From Ignelater luminosus (taxonomy: Eukaryota > Arthropoda > Insecta > Coleoptera > Elateridae): DNA of 64,000 nt. Shown here one piece after another: positions 62,198 to 64,000 of this stretch. Position 1 is the first letter of the stretch, and every line of letters starts with the position of its first letter. The notes below the pieces were generated by a model. It was not told where the DNA came from. It saw nothing but the letters and a program-made list of their open reading frames with translations, and ran no database searches. The position numbers were made by a program, and so were the translations under genes. The stretch lies in contig VTPC01090585.1 in assembly GCA_011009095.1 (NCBI GenBank), positions 1 through 64,000 of the forward strand, in the 5' to 3' direction.

Positions 62198-64000
62198 ATG
62201 CCCAGGTTGACGAGAGCTTCAAAACGCAAAAGTATCCAACGTAGAATGAAAGAAATACGAATGGTCAAAGTCTCTACTACAGAAAATATAACGCAAGAAG
62301 TTCAAGAAGCAAACGAACCGTCTACTTCATCACAAGAGCAAACCAATAGGTGCAACATTGTTCAAGAAGAACAACCATCCACTTCAACTGAAATTATTAG
62401 TGGTTCATCACAAGAGCAACAAGAACAACCATCTACTTCCACTGGTTTCATTAATGTAAGCACCAATGTCGATGAAACCAGAAGGAACAAAAATGAAATT
62501 ATTAGTGGTAGAAGAATAGTTGATATAAATTCATTTTTTAAAGCAATAACGACATTTCCCCATCATCCATTATTTACATGTAAAAACGAACACCTAGAAA
62601 TGATTTCTGAGCAACGACTGGGACTACTGAGCAAAATAGTTATAAAATGTAAATCGTGCTGCGTTAGTAGTATTGTCAACACCGATGCAAACCAAGATGC
62701 AATGGCTGTTAACCAGGCTGCTGTCCTAGGTACCATAACAACAGGCTCTGGGTATTCTCAATTAAGAGACTTTTTAGCTATCTGCGATATACCTTGGATG
62801 AGCGTTTATCATTTTTCAAAGACTGAGCAAGTCATTGCAAGATATATTGAAGATACTGCCTGGTCTGTTATGGAAGCTGCTGCAAAAGAAGAACATCGTT
62901 TAGCTGTAGAGGAAAACCGAATCGACACTGATGGAATTCCGATGATAACAGTAATTGCAGACGGTGCATGGAGCAAGCGCTCATATCGTGTAAATTACAA
63001 TGCAGCTTCAGGAGTTGGGGTCATTGTTGGACAGAAAACCGGAAAAGTTTTATTCTTAGGAATTCGGAATAAATATTGTTATATGTGTTCTCGGGCGAAA
63101 ACTAAAAACAGCGACCCACCGCCTCATAAATGCTTTAAAAATTGGGAAAAGCCGTCAACAGGAATGGAAGCTGATATTATTGTAGAGGGCTTCAAAGTAA
63201 GTGTGGAATCGTATAATTTAAAGTATATTTATTTAGTTGGTGATGGGGACAGTAGCGTTACTAAACGCTTAGCAGAGGCACGACCTTATGGCAATAAGAT
63301 TGTTCAAAAAGTGGAATGTCGCAATCACCTACTGCGAAATCTTTGTACTAAATTACGTGAGGTAACAACCAAAAGGCGTAGCTCTAAAGGTGAAATTGTA
63401 CCATGTCGTCAAAGAAACGAATTAAATAACAAAATTCGTCGATTGCGTGGAGGTATACAAAGTGCCGTACAATACTACATTGATAAAGAAAATGTTGCGT
63501 TATCAGATAAAATGAAGCTTCTTAAGAAGGGCATTTTAAATAGTGTACACCACGTGTTTGGAGATCACGCTTGTTGCGCTAAATATTTCTGTACTGGCTC
63601 CAAATCTACTAATGAACAAAACTGGATTCCTGAATTGAAATAATCTGGATTATATCAAGATATAATGGTTTCTGTAGATAGAGTAGCCAGAAATGCAGAA
63701 AGTCTCTTGTTGAACATTGATATCAATGTTGCAGAATGTTACAATGCTGTAGTGTCTAAATTTACAGGTGGAAAGCGGGTGAATTTTACAGCAAAAGGAT
63801 CTTATCAAACCCGATGTGAAGCAGCAGCCATTTCATTTAACGTAGGATCGGGAGAATTAGCTCGTAAAATACACAAAAAAGCTGTAGACCGCAGTCCTGG
63901 CCAGCACACCAAAAAACTCATTCGCCTAAAACAAAAAACAGCTACATGGAAACGAAGCCGTAGACAATTATTTCCGAAAAAATGTAAGAAACCGAAAACA
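62198..64000 (+). pseudogene. Mutator-like transposase-domain protein with one in-frame stop, truncated by window
   Basis: The start MPRLTRASKRKSIQRRMKEI is basic. Residues 30-100 are a Ser/Thr/Gln/Glu-rich linker with QPSTST repeats. From about 105 a Mutator-like (MULE-type) domain is visible: FKAITTFPHHPLF, cysteines CKSCC, VIADGAWSKRSY with candidate catalytic Asp255, the C294-C297-H310-C312 cluster, GDGDSS with candidate Asp349, and CRNHLLRNLC. The frame is stopped by TAA at 63641 after WIPELK, but the same frame is open for the 119 codons to the window edge and stays homologous-looking (LLLNIDINVAECYNAVVSKF, TGGKRVNFTAKGSYQTRCEA). In related insect proteins a YqaJ-type nuclease region often follows, and it would be outside the window. 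Confidence 0.85.

Noticed and set aside
1..64000. CRISPR arrays, bacterial operons or phage-type systems
   Set aside because: The window is eukaryotic: spliced genes, GT..AG introns, and eukaryotic transposons. The short direct repeats seen are simple tandem or transposon repeats without spacer structure.

Overview
The window is AT-rich animal DNA with spliced genes, GT..AG introns and many decayed DNA transposons and retroelements. The five cellular genes are all metazoan and closest in form to insect versions: Staufen with a split dsRBD2 as in Drosophila, Jupiter with its terminal PPGGFSSGLW, and Sap47/SYAP1. The repeat load (piggyBac, Tc1, hAT, Mutator-like and RTE-like remnants, plus CAGGGTG-ended elements) suggests an insect, possibly a beetle. 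The order is an inference from repeat style, not a proof.

Layout. 1-5,094 (minus): the 5' eleven coding exons of a FAM193-family gene that runs off the left edge. 5,100-16,000: no cellular coding sequence found, but several well-delimited transposable elements, including a MITE with a 7-bp target duplication, a 905-bp element with CRE-like palindromes, and a hAT element with a perfect 8-bp target duplication nested inside another inverted-repeat element. 16,045-33,745 (minus): Sap47/SYAP1, a BSD-domain gene with two phase-matched alternative first exons about 10 kb apart. Its introns hold Tc1, piggyBac and RTE-like remnants, a 92-bp perfect tandem duplication and a 10-base assembly gap. 35,100-36,200 (plus): Jupiter/JPT, divergently arranged with the upstream SYAP1 promoter. 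36,200-43,800: repeats and unassigned sequence. 43,866-45,096 (minus): HMCES (SRAP domain), seven exons, with a C-terminal PIP-box-like motif. 45,100-50,500: repeats. 50,548-56,918 (minus): staufen with five dsRBDs. Two upstream exons would splice in frame and add a hydrophobic, signal-peptide-like N-terminus. 58,500-60,900: hAT C-terminal remnant and a large near-identical inverted duplication. 62,080-64,000 (plus): a Mutator-like transposase gene with its own TATA/Inr-type promoter and one in-frame stop, running off the right edge.

The cellular genes do not form a pathway. They cover RNA localisation (staufen), protection of DNA at abasic sites (HMCES), microtubule association (Jupiter), and synaptic/Akt signalling (SYAP1). 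I found no clearly new multi-gene system. The strongest unusual observations are the hydrophobic alternative Staufen N-terminus, the nested transposon pair, the inverted duplication able to form a long hairpin, and the CRE-palindrome element. Exon boundaries were derived by hand from splice sites and reading phase. For FAM193, SYAP1, HMCES and staufen the summed coding lengths are exact multiples of three.
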